Below are positions 48,775 to 58,812 of a DNA stretch of 64,000 nucleotides, in pieces. A program made the translations under genes and the position numbers. The notes under the pieces are model-generated. The model was given only the letters and a program-made list of their open reading frames with translations, had not been told where the DNA came from and did not search any database. This DNA comes from Luidia sarsii (Eukaryota > Echinodermata > Asteroidea > Paxillosida > Luidiidae), in contig OX465111.1 of the NCBI GenBank assembly GCA_949987565.1, positions 11,821,716-11,885,715 of the forward strand. Reading direction: 5' to 3'. The stretch's first letter is position 1, and each line of letters opens with the position of its first letter.

Positions 48775-49260
48775 ATGATGTACGTACATGTACGTATCAG
48801 GCATCGTACCGTATGTGCACATGACAGGTGTCTGCTCCAATCTCTCGTGTGAAGCTTGACTCCCTGAGTGAGTGCCCATTTGCACTTGACAACAACAAGG
48901 ATATCACAAGCTTTAGTGCAGTGCAGTTTCATGTCCTCAAGCACATGTAAAGTGTACACGTACACGTATACATACGTGTACGTGTACATGTACAATTACA
49001 ATGTACCGGTACATGGGCAAACACAATGTAGTGTACAATCACAACGTACATGTACATGTACATGTACATGTACAGTATGTGGATGTACATGTACACCTGT
49101 ACATACATGTACATGTACATACATACAATCACAATGTACAGTACATGTACAGTACATGTACAGTACAGTACATGTACAGTACAGTACATGTACAGTACAT
49201 GTGTGTGTACATGTACAGTACATAGGATGTGATCTACATGTACAATCACATTGAATGATG
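48775..49260. repeat. TACATGTACA palindromic array
   Basis: Dense TACATGTACA and TACAGTACATG words, self-complementary on both strands. Shorter clusters occur at 48,190-48,415, 19,517-19,570 and elsewhere. Confidence 0.95.
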
Positions 49261-49487
49261 AGCCCCTGAGAAACCTATGATGCCAACATGTACCTGTACA
49301 TGAAGGGGCAACACACATGTCAGGCCCTTTAATACAAAATCCCCCGAAACACTGGCTGTGGTTTGCCCCCTGAAATGTTGACTCTCGTTTTCCAATGAAG
49401 CACAGTTGATTCATTGGAAACCACAGTACGTCGGTACTTAAAAGGCCCTCCGTTCAAAGCCAATGGCATTTCAATGGGGGTGAGAGA

Positions 49488-49530
49488 GAAATGAAGCCCG
49501 AGCCCAAGCCTTAGTTTTGTACAGGACATA
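49488..49530. repeat. Fragment of the GGCCGTTT MITE family
   Basis: The word AGAAATGAAGCCCGAGCCCA matches the subterminal hexamer region only. Confidence 0.6.
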
Positions 49531-49984
49531 TGCTGCACCGGAAAGCCCGGAGACTTGGGTAGAGAACACTGACGGGAAGCAGCAGGGCCGGGCCCATTCA
49601 ACGGAGTCAGTCCCTGACAAGGCCAGGGAGCCTTGAGTAAGAAATTGTTCCCAAACACACGGGCAGACAGACGAGTGGATACAAATGCTGTCTACGGGCA
49701 ACAGAACCTGCCGTCTCCCATCTGCCCTGATCAGCACTGCCGGCTCCCCTCAATGTCTGCGGACTACAAAAAAAAGGGGGGGGCCTCTTGATGAATGGTC
49801 CGCGACTACTCCAGACAGGCATCTCCAGAGTATGGGTAGCTGGGACTTTGGTGTTTTTTTTCATTGGCATCAATGTGGCACCAAGGTGGCAGGTGCAAGT
49901 GCCATTTTCTCCAGGTCCTTCCTTGATATAACTTTTGATGCAACTAACAGAGACCCCCCCTGCTGCCCGGATATGTTCCATAAA

Positions 49985-50545
49985 CTGCCCATCTCTCTCA
50001 CTCACTCACTCTCTCTCTCCCTCTCCCTTCCCCTCTCCCTCCCTCCCTCTCTCTCTCTCTCTCTCCTCTCTCTTTACCCCCATTCTCTGTGTTTCTGTCT
50101 CTCTTCTCTCTCTTTCTCTCCTCTCTTCCTCTCCTCTTTCTCCCCTCTCCTTCCCACTCTCTCCCTCTCCCCTCTCTCTCCCTCCCTATCTCACCCTCTC
50201 CCCTCCCTCTCTCTTCCTCCCTATCTCTCCCTCTCCCCTCCCTCCCTACATGTATCTCTCCGTCTCCCCTCTCTCTCCCTCCTTATTTCTCCCTCTCCCC
50301 TCTCTATCTTCTCCCCAACTCTCTCTCTCCCTCCATCCCTCTCTCTCCTCCCTCTCTCTCCTCCCTCTCACTCCCCCTCCCTCTTCCTATCCCCCTTTAT
50401 CTCCGTCTCCCTCTCTCCCCCTCTTCTTCTCCCTCTCCATCCCACTCCCCTCTATCTCTCTCCCTCTCTCCCTCCATCCCTCTCTCTCTCACCGACCCGC
50501 CCCCCTCTCCTTCTCCCTCTCCCTCTCCCTCTCTCTCCCACACAC
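49985..50545. repeat. CT-rich tract
   Basis: About 560 bases of CTCTCCCTCC-type sequence, here pyrimidine on the plus strand, the opposite orientation to the other GA/CT arrays of this gene. An approximate period of about 55 is visible at 50,160-50,300. Confidence 0.95.
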
Positions 50546-51114
50546 ATCTTTTCCGATCTGTCCGACTGACCGACGCCCCAAATTTCTCTTGAGGTATCGC
50601 CCACAATTTGCTTAAAGCAACCGCAGACCGACAGCTGCACGTTGTAGTGTGCGTTCTTCTGTGTCAGCTCTCAGCTGTGTCCAATGATTCACAAAGATGA
50701 GCTCCAGGCTCCAAACAAAAGAGAGTGACTGGGTTGAATCGGGACCCGACAGTGGAGCGAAGGGGTTTGAATGCGAAGAAGGGAGAACGACTAATCACTT
50801 CTAATATACATGTACATGTACAGCCACATGCATCCTGCACCTGGGTCCATTTGGGTGTAATGGGACAGATCTTTAATTTGTGGTTGGGGGGTGGGAAGAC
50901 AAATGTTCACACCTCTTGCCAGCCGCTAAAACAATTCACACATTATGAAGTGTGCACTAATACACTATAACTTGTATACTGTAGAGTGGGCCATTAAATG
51001 CCGACTGCAGGTGTATACATTATGTACTGTGGGTGTGCCAGGCACCAAACCTTGGATATAAAGAGGCCACTGGTGTATGCAGTTACATGTACATGTCCAT
51101 GGGCCACTGGTCTT
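50546..51114. other. Intron 5 segment, no exon recognised
   Basis: Ordinary sequence; nothing recognisable. Confidence 0.5.
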
Positions 51115-51490
51115 GGCCTTAGTTTGGTATTGTCCTTACAATACATTAGGTTGGTCTTGGCCTTAGTTTGGTCTTGCCCTTAGTTTGGTCTTGGCCTTAG
51201 TTTGGTCTTGACCTTAGTTTGGTTTTGGCCTTAGTTTGGTATTGGCCTTAGTTTTTTGGTCTTGGCCTTAGTTTGGTCTTGGCCTTAGTTTGGTCTTGGC
51301 CTTAGTTTGGTCTTGGCCTTAGTTTGGTCTTGGCCTTAGTTTGGTCTTGACCTTAGTTTGATTTGATTGTGGCCTTAGTTTAGTCTAAGATTGGCCTTAG
51401 TTTGGTCATGTCCTTAGTTTGGTCTTGGCCTTAGTTTAGTCTTGGCCTTAGTTTGGTCATGTCCTTAGTTTGGTCTTGGCCTTAGTTTAT
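51115..51490. repeat. 17-bp minisatellite TTTGGTCTTGGCCTTAG
   Basis: About 22 tandem units with few variants (TTGACC, CATGTCC). Confidence 0.95.
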
Positions 51491-51998
51491 CTAAGTTGTT
51501 AACATCAGTTAGACTAACATGACCATCTTCACGCATGAACAGTGAGGTAAGATCAACAAATTTGGCAAATCTGCAGGCCTAGGGGAACGCTGTAATTGGG
51601 AAGGGGCACAGAAAGGCTTCAAGCTCCTTGCTCACTGATTCAGGTGACAGAATATTTCCAATCATTACGGGAGCCTGATACTGTGATCCTGGCATGGCCT
51701 TATCTTTAAGTCTTTGAGAAAAAGCCCAGCTGGGATTGAAATGCCACGCACTCTAAACTTGAGAGATTTTCAAAGGAACAGCGGTCTCAGTCTGAAGTAT
51801 TTTCTTTTGTCCCACAAGGAGGACCTACATAAAAAAAAACCCAGATAAAAACACATGCATACAGTGCATGTGGCCACAGCTACTCAAGTGGGCCATTACT
51901 ACGGTAAGTGCACAAATCTTCCAAATTTCCACTATGTGTGAATTGCAAGCAGTATTGAATTTCCATAGATACATGAATGATCATCTACAATGTACATA

Positions 51999-52251
51999 TG
52001 TGACCCGGCACAACGACATGAGGAATGTCCCACCAAAACACTTTTTGAGTAAACAACGCCTGAAGTTAAAGTATCTTCACAATTCGATTACAAATCAATT
52101 TTCTTTTGTTTTTATTTGCGGAAATTCTAAGTATTAGAGGATATTATATTTTGATATCATTTGAAAGCTAATGGTATACTCTTTCACATCATTAGAAAAG
52201 CTCAAAATCTCAAAAGTGGGGTTATTCTTCATTATGCTGTGCCGGGTCACA
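51999..52251. mobile_element. MITE, 253 bp, TA duplication, TGTGACCCGGCACA ends
   Basis: TGTGACCCGGCACA at the left is mirrored exactly by TGTGCCGGGTCACA at the right, each flanked by TA. The pairing continues imperfectly inward. The TA target suggests a Tc1/mariner-type source. Non-coding. Confidence 0.9.
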
Positions 52252-52296
52252 TATACTGTAGACACATGTAAATGTACACATGTGTACACTGTGAGG

Positions 52297-52535
52297 GGGC
52301 AATTCCACGGAAACTTACGATCCTCGTCAAGTGACGGACTCATTCCAACATCAATAAGTCTTGAAGCACTCCAATTAACAAAATGTGTTGACTGCTAATG
52401 GAATCAGTAAGTATACCTTTTCAAGAGTCCTTGAAATGTATGAAAACAGGCTCCCCAATAGAGAGATACTGGTACATGTATCGTATGTATGTGTAACTTA
52501 TGGTACAAACTAGACACCAACCCGTGGAGTCGCCC
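52297..52535. mobile_element. MITE, GGGCAATTCCA family, copy 1
   Basis: Left end GGGCAATTCCACGGAAACTT; right end decayed to GTGGAGTCGCCCT. The interior GATCCTCGTCAAGTGAC is shared with the copy at 63,355-63,709. It has no insertion at the AATCAGTAAGTATACC site. Confidence 0.85.
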
Positions 52536-53182
52536 TGCAGGTTTGTTAACAAGGATCGGACAACTTCAGATACAAACTATGTGACTAATATTACCCACGG
52601 TTGATTCCCAATGCTATACATTTGTGGAGGGAGGCATTTCAGTGGGGTTTTTTGTTATCTTTTACTGATTCGGATCCCTTTGATGGAGGAAGATGTCTGT
52701 CAGTTTGGGCTGAGAGGGGTCCTCACATTTGGAGTAAGTGCATGGGGAGGAAGGGAGGGAGGGAGGGGAGGAAGGGAGGGATGAGCGAGATAAGAAATGG
52801 GATGGACGGGGGGAGGGGGGGGCCTTTAGATGTGGGCATTGATGAAGAGGGTTACCGTGATTATCCTGGCAAGATCAGCCTGCTGGGTTTTTCGTGGAAT
52901 GATAGATACTACAGTCTAGGGGAGGTAGAGTTCCCCCATGGGGCCCATGGGGAGAGAGGGAGAAGAGGCAGGGAGGGGGCGGGGTTGAGGGGGAGGGACT
53001 TGGGGGAGGCAGTGAGGCAGCCATGGAGGCAGGGAAGCTACTGCCGACTTCAAGAAACTTCAAATGGTGCGTATTTTGCTGCCTTTGCTAAACTACTGTA
53101 TTGCTGAGAAGAGTCTTTGTGGTGCAAGACTTACACAGCATTTGTAAGTTGCATAACTTACGCAACTTTTCTTGAAATCGGC
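52536..53182. other. Intron 5 segment, no exon recognised
   Basis: A 168-codon plus-strand frame at 52,601-53,107 is open through GGGA-rich low-complexity sequence (52,745-52,830, 52,930-53,030) and lies antisense to the gene; I do not call it coding. Confidence 0.45.
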
Positions 53183-53430
53183 TGCAGGCAGGCAGGCAGG
53201 CAGGTGGGCAGGCAGGCGGGCAGTCAATGATGGAGGGATGGAGGGGTGTAGGAAGGCAGGCAGGCAGTCAGGCAGGCAGGCAGGGAGACAGGCAGGGAGG
53301 CAGGCAGGCAGGGAGACAGGCAGGGAGGCAGGCAGGGAGGCAGGGAGGGAGGCAGGCAGGCAGGCAGAAAAGGCAGGGAGGCAGGGAGTGTGAGGCAGAG
53401 AGACAGGCAGGCAGGGAGGCATGGAGGAAG
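53183..53430. repeat. GGCA/GGGA tetranucleotide array
   Basis: GGCAGGCAGGCAGG with interspersed GGGAGGCAGG blocks. Confidence 0.95.
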
Positions 53431-53834
53431 TCAGATGGGAAGCAGAACTGATGCATATCAGTGCCATTACTCAGGTGGATGGCTATAATTTCCAATGAAT
53501 AAACATGTCAGTTTGATACAGTACTCTGTAAGATCTGAGCTCAAATTCAAAGAGCCGCATGTGTCAGAAGGCCATCTATTGCACTGTAAACAACAATCCA
53601 ATTATCCCTCAGACAGTAGGCCTACATGACTGAGAAATGAAGGAAACCACTTAGATTACGGTAGTAATAGAGTATGATTGATTACGTAACATCCCCTGCG
53701 CATAAGGGACTTCAGTCCAAAGCCCCGCATATGGGTTCATTGTTGTTTTTCTCTTTCCTTTTACCCGCTTTTACTGTAATGCAACTTTCATCATTTCCTT
53801 ATGTAAAGGGCGCAGTATAAATGTGTAAATAATT

Positions 53835-53890
53835 CTTAAAATATAGTGGGCCTGACGTTTCGATCCTAGCAGGACCTTTCTTTATCACCT
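53835..53890 (+). mobile_element. Family F insertion, 56 bp, 13-bp target duplication
   Basis: TGTGTAAATAATT occurs at 53,822-53,834 and 53,891-53,903. The 56-bp insert is a single arm, CTTAAAATATAGTGGGCC through CCTAGCAGGACCTTTC, ending TTATCACCT. It is the smallest clean insertion of the family here. Confidence 0.82.
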
Positions 53891-53996
53891 TGTGTAAATA
53901 ATTATTAAATTATTACCATTATTTCACCACACTCAGTCATCATACATGTACAGCACGTGTACTGTACAAAACGTATTGTAGCCAACTGATGATCAG

Positions 53997-54128
53997 AGGT
54001 GGTTTTCACAAAGCCTTACGATGTATCGCAGCTCAGCAGGACCTCAATACAGAAACCTTCCACGGGATCTTGCCAGCCATTAGCATACGGCTTTCACAGA
54101 GCAGTCAGTGAGGTTTCATGACAACAAA
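53997..54128. repeat. Family D dispersed repeat
   Basis: TTTTCACAAAGCCTTACGATG followed by family words, ending GTGAGGTTTCATGAC. Confidence 0.55.
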
Positions 54129-54499
54129 CAAAACAAAACGCGTACAATGAACTCATTACCCATGTGGTTGCTGTGGCCAGCTCATGCTGTTGTCATCAAC
54201 ATGAGGTAAGACTTATTTGTCCACGCTGTGAAACCATCCAAGTGTCTTCATTAGTCCCTTTGATTGGAACAGACGCAATTAGTGGATTGTGATTTTGCCC
54301 GAAAACCTGTTTTTAAGAACAAGCAAGATTCAGGCTTCAAATGCCAGGCCTTCTGTGTGTACCGGTAAATATAAATACATGTATACTAAGTACATAGGCT
54401 TTCCACAAATTTCTCCTTCTGGTTTCCGGCAACTTGTGCCTGGGGGTTTAGTTTTTTCTTCATTTTCCTGCTGGAGATTACACATCTGTGCAAAGTGAA

Positions 54500-54725
54500 C
54501 AAAATGGCAAAGAAAACTATCCAGCCCTTAGACGGCAGCCTCCCCCAAAAAAATCAACTAGTCTTTGCCGGGGTTGGGGTCACCAGTCAGAAGCAATTCA
54601 ACCATTAACTGCCGTATATCTCCAGGGATCACACGCCCGCTTTCATTCAGATGCAAAACAACCAACGGTTGTTAACCTGGATACAGCAGCTCGGGGGGTC
54701 CCACAAAGTGGATGCAGCTTCTTCT
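54500..54725 (-). repeat. Family A repeat, copy 7, tRNA-like unit missing
   Basis: The plus strand reads GCAAAGAAAAC directly joined to TATCCAGCCCTTAGACGG, so nearly the whole tRNA-like unit is absent while both neighbouring segments are kept. The body then follows to GTGGATGCAGCTTC. Confidence 0.82.
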
Positions 54726-54814
54726 TTTTGCACAACCTATACAAACTGTTTACAGACTGAAACAACCCAAAAGCAATCTCAAAAACAGAAAAGAAAAAGG
54801 AAATGTACTACTGC

Positions 54815-54874
54815 GTCTGACGTTTGGATCCTAGCAGGACCCACTTCCAATTATTCTGCCTTTGAGGAAAGCCA
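54815..54874 (+). repeat. Family F partial copy
   Basis: GTCTGACGTTTGGATCCTAG then a diverged TCTGCCTTTGAGGAAAGCC. Confidence 0.65.
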
Positions 54875-55040
54875 TGAGGCCTTCATGATGTATCATAACT
54901 CCACTCACGAATGAGGAGGTGCCGCAGTTGTAAATGGCCGACGGCCATCGACTTTACCCCTTACGAGTGATCTTGTCTTAAGGAGGAGTTTGGGCAGAAA
55001 TCGACCGCTTTTCAAATTAAAACGTCAGGCCCTCTTCAAT

Positions 55041-55363
55041 TCAGGAAAAATTGCCAAAGAACACTTTGACTGGACCGGGACTTGAACCCGAGACCTCGGA
55101 AGTAACGTACCAGTGCCATCTGAGCTATCCAGCCCTTAGATGGTGGCCTCCCTGATAGTCAACTTGTCTTTGCCGGGGTGGGGGCGCCAGTCAGAAGCAA
55201 TTTAACCATTAACTGCCGTATATCTTCAGGTATCACACGCCCGCTTTCATTCAGATGCAAACAACCAATTGTTGTAAACCTGGCTACGGCAGCTCGGGGA
55301 TCACACATAGTGGATGCAGCTTTTTCAATTCAAGTCAAACAAATCAAGGAAAAACAGACCGGG
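55041..55363 (-). repeat. Family A tRNA-bearing repeat, copy 8 (near full length)
   Basis: On the minus strand it runs from the TCAGAAGC.. body through a tRNA-like unit at about 55,068-55,134 (B box GGTTCAAGTCC intact) to AAAGTGTTCTTTGGC. At its other end AAATCAAGGAAAAAC is followed by an inverted TTTTTTCCTTGGTTTG. Confidence 0.85.
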
Positions 55364-55411
55364 AAGTTTTTTCCTTGGTTTGTTTGACTCTAATTTTGAG
55401 ATTGACATCGA

Positions 55412-55713
55412 CACATGTTGGGATTGGAAGAAGTGCTGCATCAGTTGGCAACAGCAAACAGAGTGTGTCTGTATGGGCATGCGTTGAGGAAGGAGGATTC
55501 GATCATGTTCTTGAGAAGGGCGTTTGAGTTTGAGGCTGACGGACCAAGGAGAAGGGGGGATGATGACCAGATAGGAGACGGAAGAAGCAAGTGGAGGAGG
55601 AGAGTAGGAGGGCTGGGCTGAAGAGGGAGGATGTGCTAAAATCAGGCGAGGTGGAGGGATGAGGTGAGGGAGATTGCTCCGAGTGTGAGGTGAATCCAAG
55701 AGTGTGAGTAGCC
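55412..55713 (+). pseudogene. Non-LTR retrotransposon 3' fragment (reverse transcriptase C-terminal region), frameshifted
   Basis: A plus-strand stretch encodes LGLEEVLHQLATANRVCLYG, then HALRKEDS, the typical YGHxLR motif region downstream of the RT domain in many animal LINE ORF2 proteins. The basic RRKKQVEEESRRAGLKRED segment continues in another frame, and RWRDEVREIA in a third, so at least two frameshifts separate them. It is a dead fragment lying antisense in MAP2K7 intron 5, directly next to a family A repeat. No RT catalytic motif is present. Confidence 0.75.
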
Positions 55714-56070
55714 ACACACATCAGCCCGCGACTTAAAAGTTCCCATACTTTTATACACAGCAGGTAGACACAAAAGCTGAAATTCAGACTAAAAACCTAA
55801 AAAAAAAATTAAAAAAATGATGAAATCAGCTCAAAAGCCGAGTTCTCACACCCCTGTGAATTTCACCACTTCCGTTAACGCCGACAAAACCCGGATCTAA
55901 ACAAGAATTAGATTGACTTCAACTACTTCTATGGCAAGCAACCCACAGCACAAGATGGCTCAGGCGAAATTGGAGGAGAGCTGAGGCCACCCGAAGCGAC
56001 AGTCACGATCCAAACTCTCTGCCCTGAATGCCAAGGACATGAAAGTGATCACTTTCTGGTGTGTACTTAC

Positions 56071-56198
56071 TGCCATGTAGGCCACGCAGCCGGCGCTCCG
56101 TGTCCGAGCCTTGGAGTCCACCAGCCGGCCACTGATGCCAAAGTCGCACAGCTTGACCACGCCCTTCTCGTCTAATAACATGTTGGACGGTTTGACAT
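56071..56198 (-). CDS. MAP2K7: MAP2K7 exon 5: catalytic loop, DFG and activation loop
   Basis: This 128-bp exon supplies the last two bases of the HRD Asp codon and 42 further residues, beginning [10 protein letters not shown]. It contains the catalytic-loop Lys137 and Asn140, the Mg-binding DFG (153-155), and the activation segment [11 protein letters not shown], whose Ser163 and Thr167 are the SxxxT pair phosphorylated by upstream MAP3Ks in this family. It ends in YMA, the start of the APE motif. The acceptor is ctccag|ATG and the donor GCA|gtaagt. All catalytic residues are present, so the encoded kinase should be active. Confidence 0.96.
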
Positions 56199-56370
56199 CT
56201 GGAGGTGAGAGATGACAACGCACGCCATCAATACTGAATACACAGGCAGCACTATACATGTGGGTCAAGTGGTCGAGTACTGGCCCAAAGTGCCACGATA
56301 ACAACCTTCCACATAGCACCAACACATCGTTTGCATCTGACAAAGTAGTTGATAGGTAAGCATGATAAGA

Positions 56371-56564
56371 CTTGAAGGTTTGCATGGTGGAAATACTAAG
56401 TGGAAGGTTTGCAGTGACACCATGTGGCACTTCTCTTTCAAGAAGGAGTGTGGCTATGGAAAGAGCCGGTAACTCAACATCTCCTGACAACGGGCAGAGT
56501 GCAAACTACATGTACCTCAAACGTTGAGTTACCAGCTCTTTTCAGAGCCACACTCCTTCTTGGA
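56371..56564. repeat. Family C repeat, inverted pair
   Basis: A minus-oriented copy (56,371-56,478) meets a plus-oriented partial copy (56,479-56,564: CCTGACAACGGGCAGAG then AAACGTTGAGTTACC). Confidence 0.8.
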
Positions 56565-56805
56565 GTAGTTGTTGCTACTTAAGTTAATGTACTCTTCCAA
56601 GCAAGTAAGTCTTTTTTAAGTGCTACCCTTTAGTTGTTGTCATTCAGACAGCTATCTTTGTAACATGTACATGTCCTGTTTTCTGTCTGTAACCTATAGT
56701 CAGAAAACGGGAGGCACAAGATCTGAAGTTCACGGAAGCCGTTATAAAAACAATAAATAAATGGGCAACAAATTCCAGGGTGCCCCCATGGCAAAAGTTG
56801 GACGC

Positions 56806-56959
56806 TTCTGACTGGGAACTTTTGCATAAATAGAAAAATGGGCAAGAAAATGTTGACTGGACTGGGATTTGAACCCGAAACCTTTTGAGTTTTGAGTACC
56901 AGTGCTCTTACAATCTGAGCTATCCAGCCATTAGATGGTGGCCTGCCTGGAGATATACT
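56806..56959 (-). repeat. Family A tRNA-bearing repeat, copy 9
   Basis: tRNA-like unit on the minus strand at about 56,856-56,929. It is followed, in that orientation, by TTTTCTTGCCCATTTTTC and AAAAGTTCCCAGTCAG, showing what lies directly 3' of the tRNA-like unit in this family. Confidence 0.8.
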
Positions 56960-57150
56960 GCAGTTAATGATTTAATGCTTCTGACTGGTACCCGCATCCC
57001 GGCAAAAACTACCGGTAGTTGACTATTTGGGAAGGCCATCATGTAAGGGCTGGATAGCTCAGGTGGTAAGATCGCTGACAGGAAATACCACAGGTCCCAG
57101 GTTCAAATCCTGGTCCAGGCAAGGTTTTCTTAGCCATTTTTCAATGAAAT
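56960..57150 (+). repeat. Family A tRNA-bearing repeat, copy 10
   Basis: Facing copy 9: the body from TGCAGTTAATG to GAAGGCCATCATGTAAGGGC, a tRNA-like unit at about 57,048-57,120 (B box GGTTCAAATCC), then TTTTCTTAGCCATTTTTCAA. Confidence 0.8.
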
Positions 57151-57492
57151 CAAAAGCTGTTCAAGATGCAAGTCTGATTCTGTCAGTCTGTCGGTTCTGT
57201 CAGTCTGTGTGAATTCAGTGGGAAAATTCTGGTTGAAAGAGGCCAGCATTCACAATCAGTGCTGTCCTGATTTATCAATAAAAATTAAAAAATAATAACT
57301 ACCGGGAAAACGGAAATTCATGGTCACTTCCTGACAAGAGAGGGCAGCATTCACTTTCTACAAATGTCCTGATTTTGTTTTTAAATTATCACAAGAGGGC
57401 GCCGTTTATTGGTTTCAATGTTGGCAACGAGGGTGAAAGTGAACAGGAAAACCTTTGCTCTTTATTTCTTTAAGTTAAAAATCGGTCCTTAC

Positions 57493-57544
57493 CTCTATGC
57501 ATGACTCCATGTTCTTCCTTGAGATAATTCAATGCATTAACAAT
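57493..57544 (-). CDS. MAP2K7: MAP2K7 exon 4: 52-bp exon before the catalytic loop
   Basis: This small exon encodes IVNALNYLKEEHGVMHR plus the first base of the next codon. It ends inside the HRD catalytic triad, and the split codon gives the catalytic Asp135 once joined to exon 5. The acceptor is gcag|ATT and the donor AGAG|gtaagg. It is too short to stand out as an open frame and was found by following the kinase sequence between exons 3 and 5. Confidence 0.9.
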
Positions 57545-57941
57545 CTGCGGGGATCAGAAGAAGGCCAATCGGATAAGCGACTTAAAAGTTTGACATGGGC
57601 AAAGGAGATCTGGCCAAATTGTGGCTGAAAACAAGCTTTCTTGATCGCTTGTCGAAGGCATTGCACAATGGGACAGATGCAGACAATGTGGGACAGACGA
57701 TAAAGTCGTGTCAGGTCAGGACTTACTACAGCCATTGTCTTTTACGATTATATGCTTGAATATACATGTTGTAGGTTCCCATAATCTCTTCAAAATTTCA
57801 GAACCCGGTCCACAAATTAGTCAATTTCGCCAGGGCCTACTCTAACAACAGATGCTTTACAAGATGGTCCTCATAAATATTCATCTCGTGGCAGCTACTC
57901 ATAGATATTCAGGATAAGGTCGGGAAGAGGTCGGGACTTAC

Positions 57942-58049
57942 TGCAACCACCATCTTGCCGATCATCTGCTCGGGTATGGGTTCCCGTAGTTTCTTCAGCA
58001 GCTTCTCCAAGCACGTTGCCATTTGCTCCATACAGATCCACACCTCACT
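57942..58049 (-). CDS. MAP2K7: MAP2K7 exon 3: hinge and alpha-D/E region
   Basis: This 108-bp exon encodes 36 residues, phase 0 to phase 0, starting SEVWICMEQM and ending IGKMVVA. The MEQM segment is the hinge that contacts adenine, with Met88 in the gatekeeper position. EKLLKKLREPIPEQMIGKM matches the MKK7 helix D to E region in length and pattern. The acceptor is tgttcag|AGT and the donor GCA|gtaagt. Confidence 0.93.
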
Positions 58050-58383
58050 CTGAACAAAGAGAACAGGAGGGGTACAGGTACACAGGCCGTTCATTGATGA
58101 GTTCTGCCAAAACGGTGACCAATCGTTCAAAGCTGTCAAGCGTAAGACAGCTACTGCTGTACCTAATCTGAGGGGCATCTAACCAATGCCTACTCAGGAG
58201 CCATGAAAGTACTTTCTTCACACTACTCTGTCCAGGATGACAGCTTTCAGTTCGTTAGTGCCATCCAGGCCTGTGTCTCTCTTCAGCATGTCTATGAAGG
58301 TGATTCTGCCCCTACCACGCCTTCTAGCAATTCTATTGTAACGCACCTTTGATCATTTGTATGTAAAGGGTGCAGTATAAATT

Positions 58384-58760
58384 ATGGTTGAATTGCTTCT
58401 GGCTGGCGCCCCCAACCCAGCAAAGACTAGTTGACTATTTGGGGGGGCCACCATCTAAGGGGCTGGATACCTCAGATGGAAGAGCACTGGTACGTTAGTC
58501 CAGAGGTCTCAGGTTCAAGCCCCGGTCCAGTCAAAGATTTCTTTGCCGATTGTTCAAATTGGTGATATACAAAAATGTTGCAAACTGCTTACTGACTAAA
58601 ATTACCAAAATGTAAATCTAAAATTTAGTGGGCCTGACGTTTCGATCCTAGCAGGACCTTTCTCAAAGGCCTTTGAGAAAGGTCCTGCTAGGATCGAAAC
58701 GTCAGGCCCACTAAATTTTAGATTGTTCAAATTGTTCAAAAGTTCCCAGTCTGTTTTTCC
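58384..58760 (+). repeat. Family A tRNA-bearing repeat, copy 11, interrupted
   Basis: The body leads to a tRNA-like unit at about 58,461-58,532, then AAAGATTTCTTTGCCGATTG. After the family F insertion (58,562-58,720) the repeat resumes with TTCAAAAGTTCCCAGTC and TTTTTCCTAGGTTTGTTTGAC. Confidence 0.85.
58562..58720 (-). mobile_element. Family F insertion, 159 bp, 14-bp target duplication
   Basis: GATTGTTCAAATTG stands at 58,548-58,561 and again at 58,721-58,734. The insert starts GTGATATACAAAAATGTTGC and ends in facing arms. Together with four bases of the target copy it makes a perfect 110-bp palindrome at 58,615-58,724. Confidence 0.9.
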
Positions 58761-58812
58761 TAGGTTTGTTTGACATTATTTTCTTACTATTGATCAGCAC
58801 AGGCAGACTTAC

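Noticed and set aside
51115..51490. CRISPR array
   Set aside because: Direct 17-bp tandem repeats without spacers in a eukaryotic intron.
55412..55713. Intact retrotransposon gene
   Set aside because: Only the C-terminal tail is present and it needs at least two frame changes.
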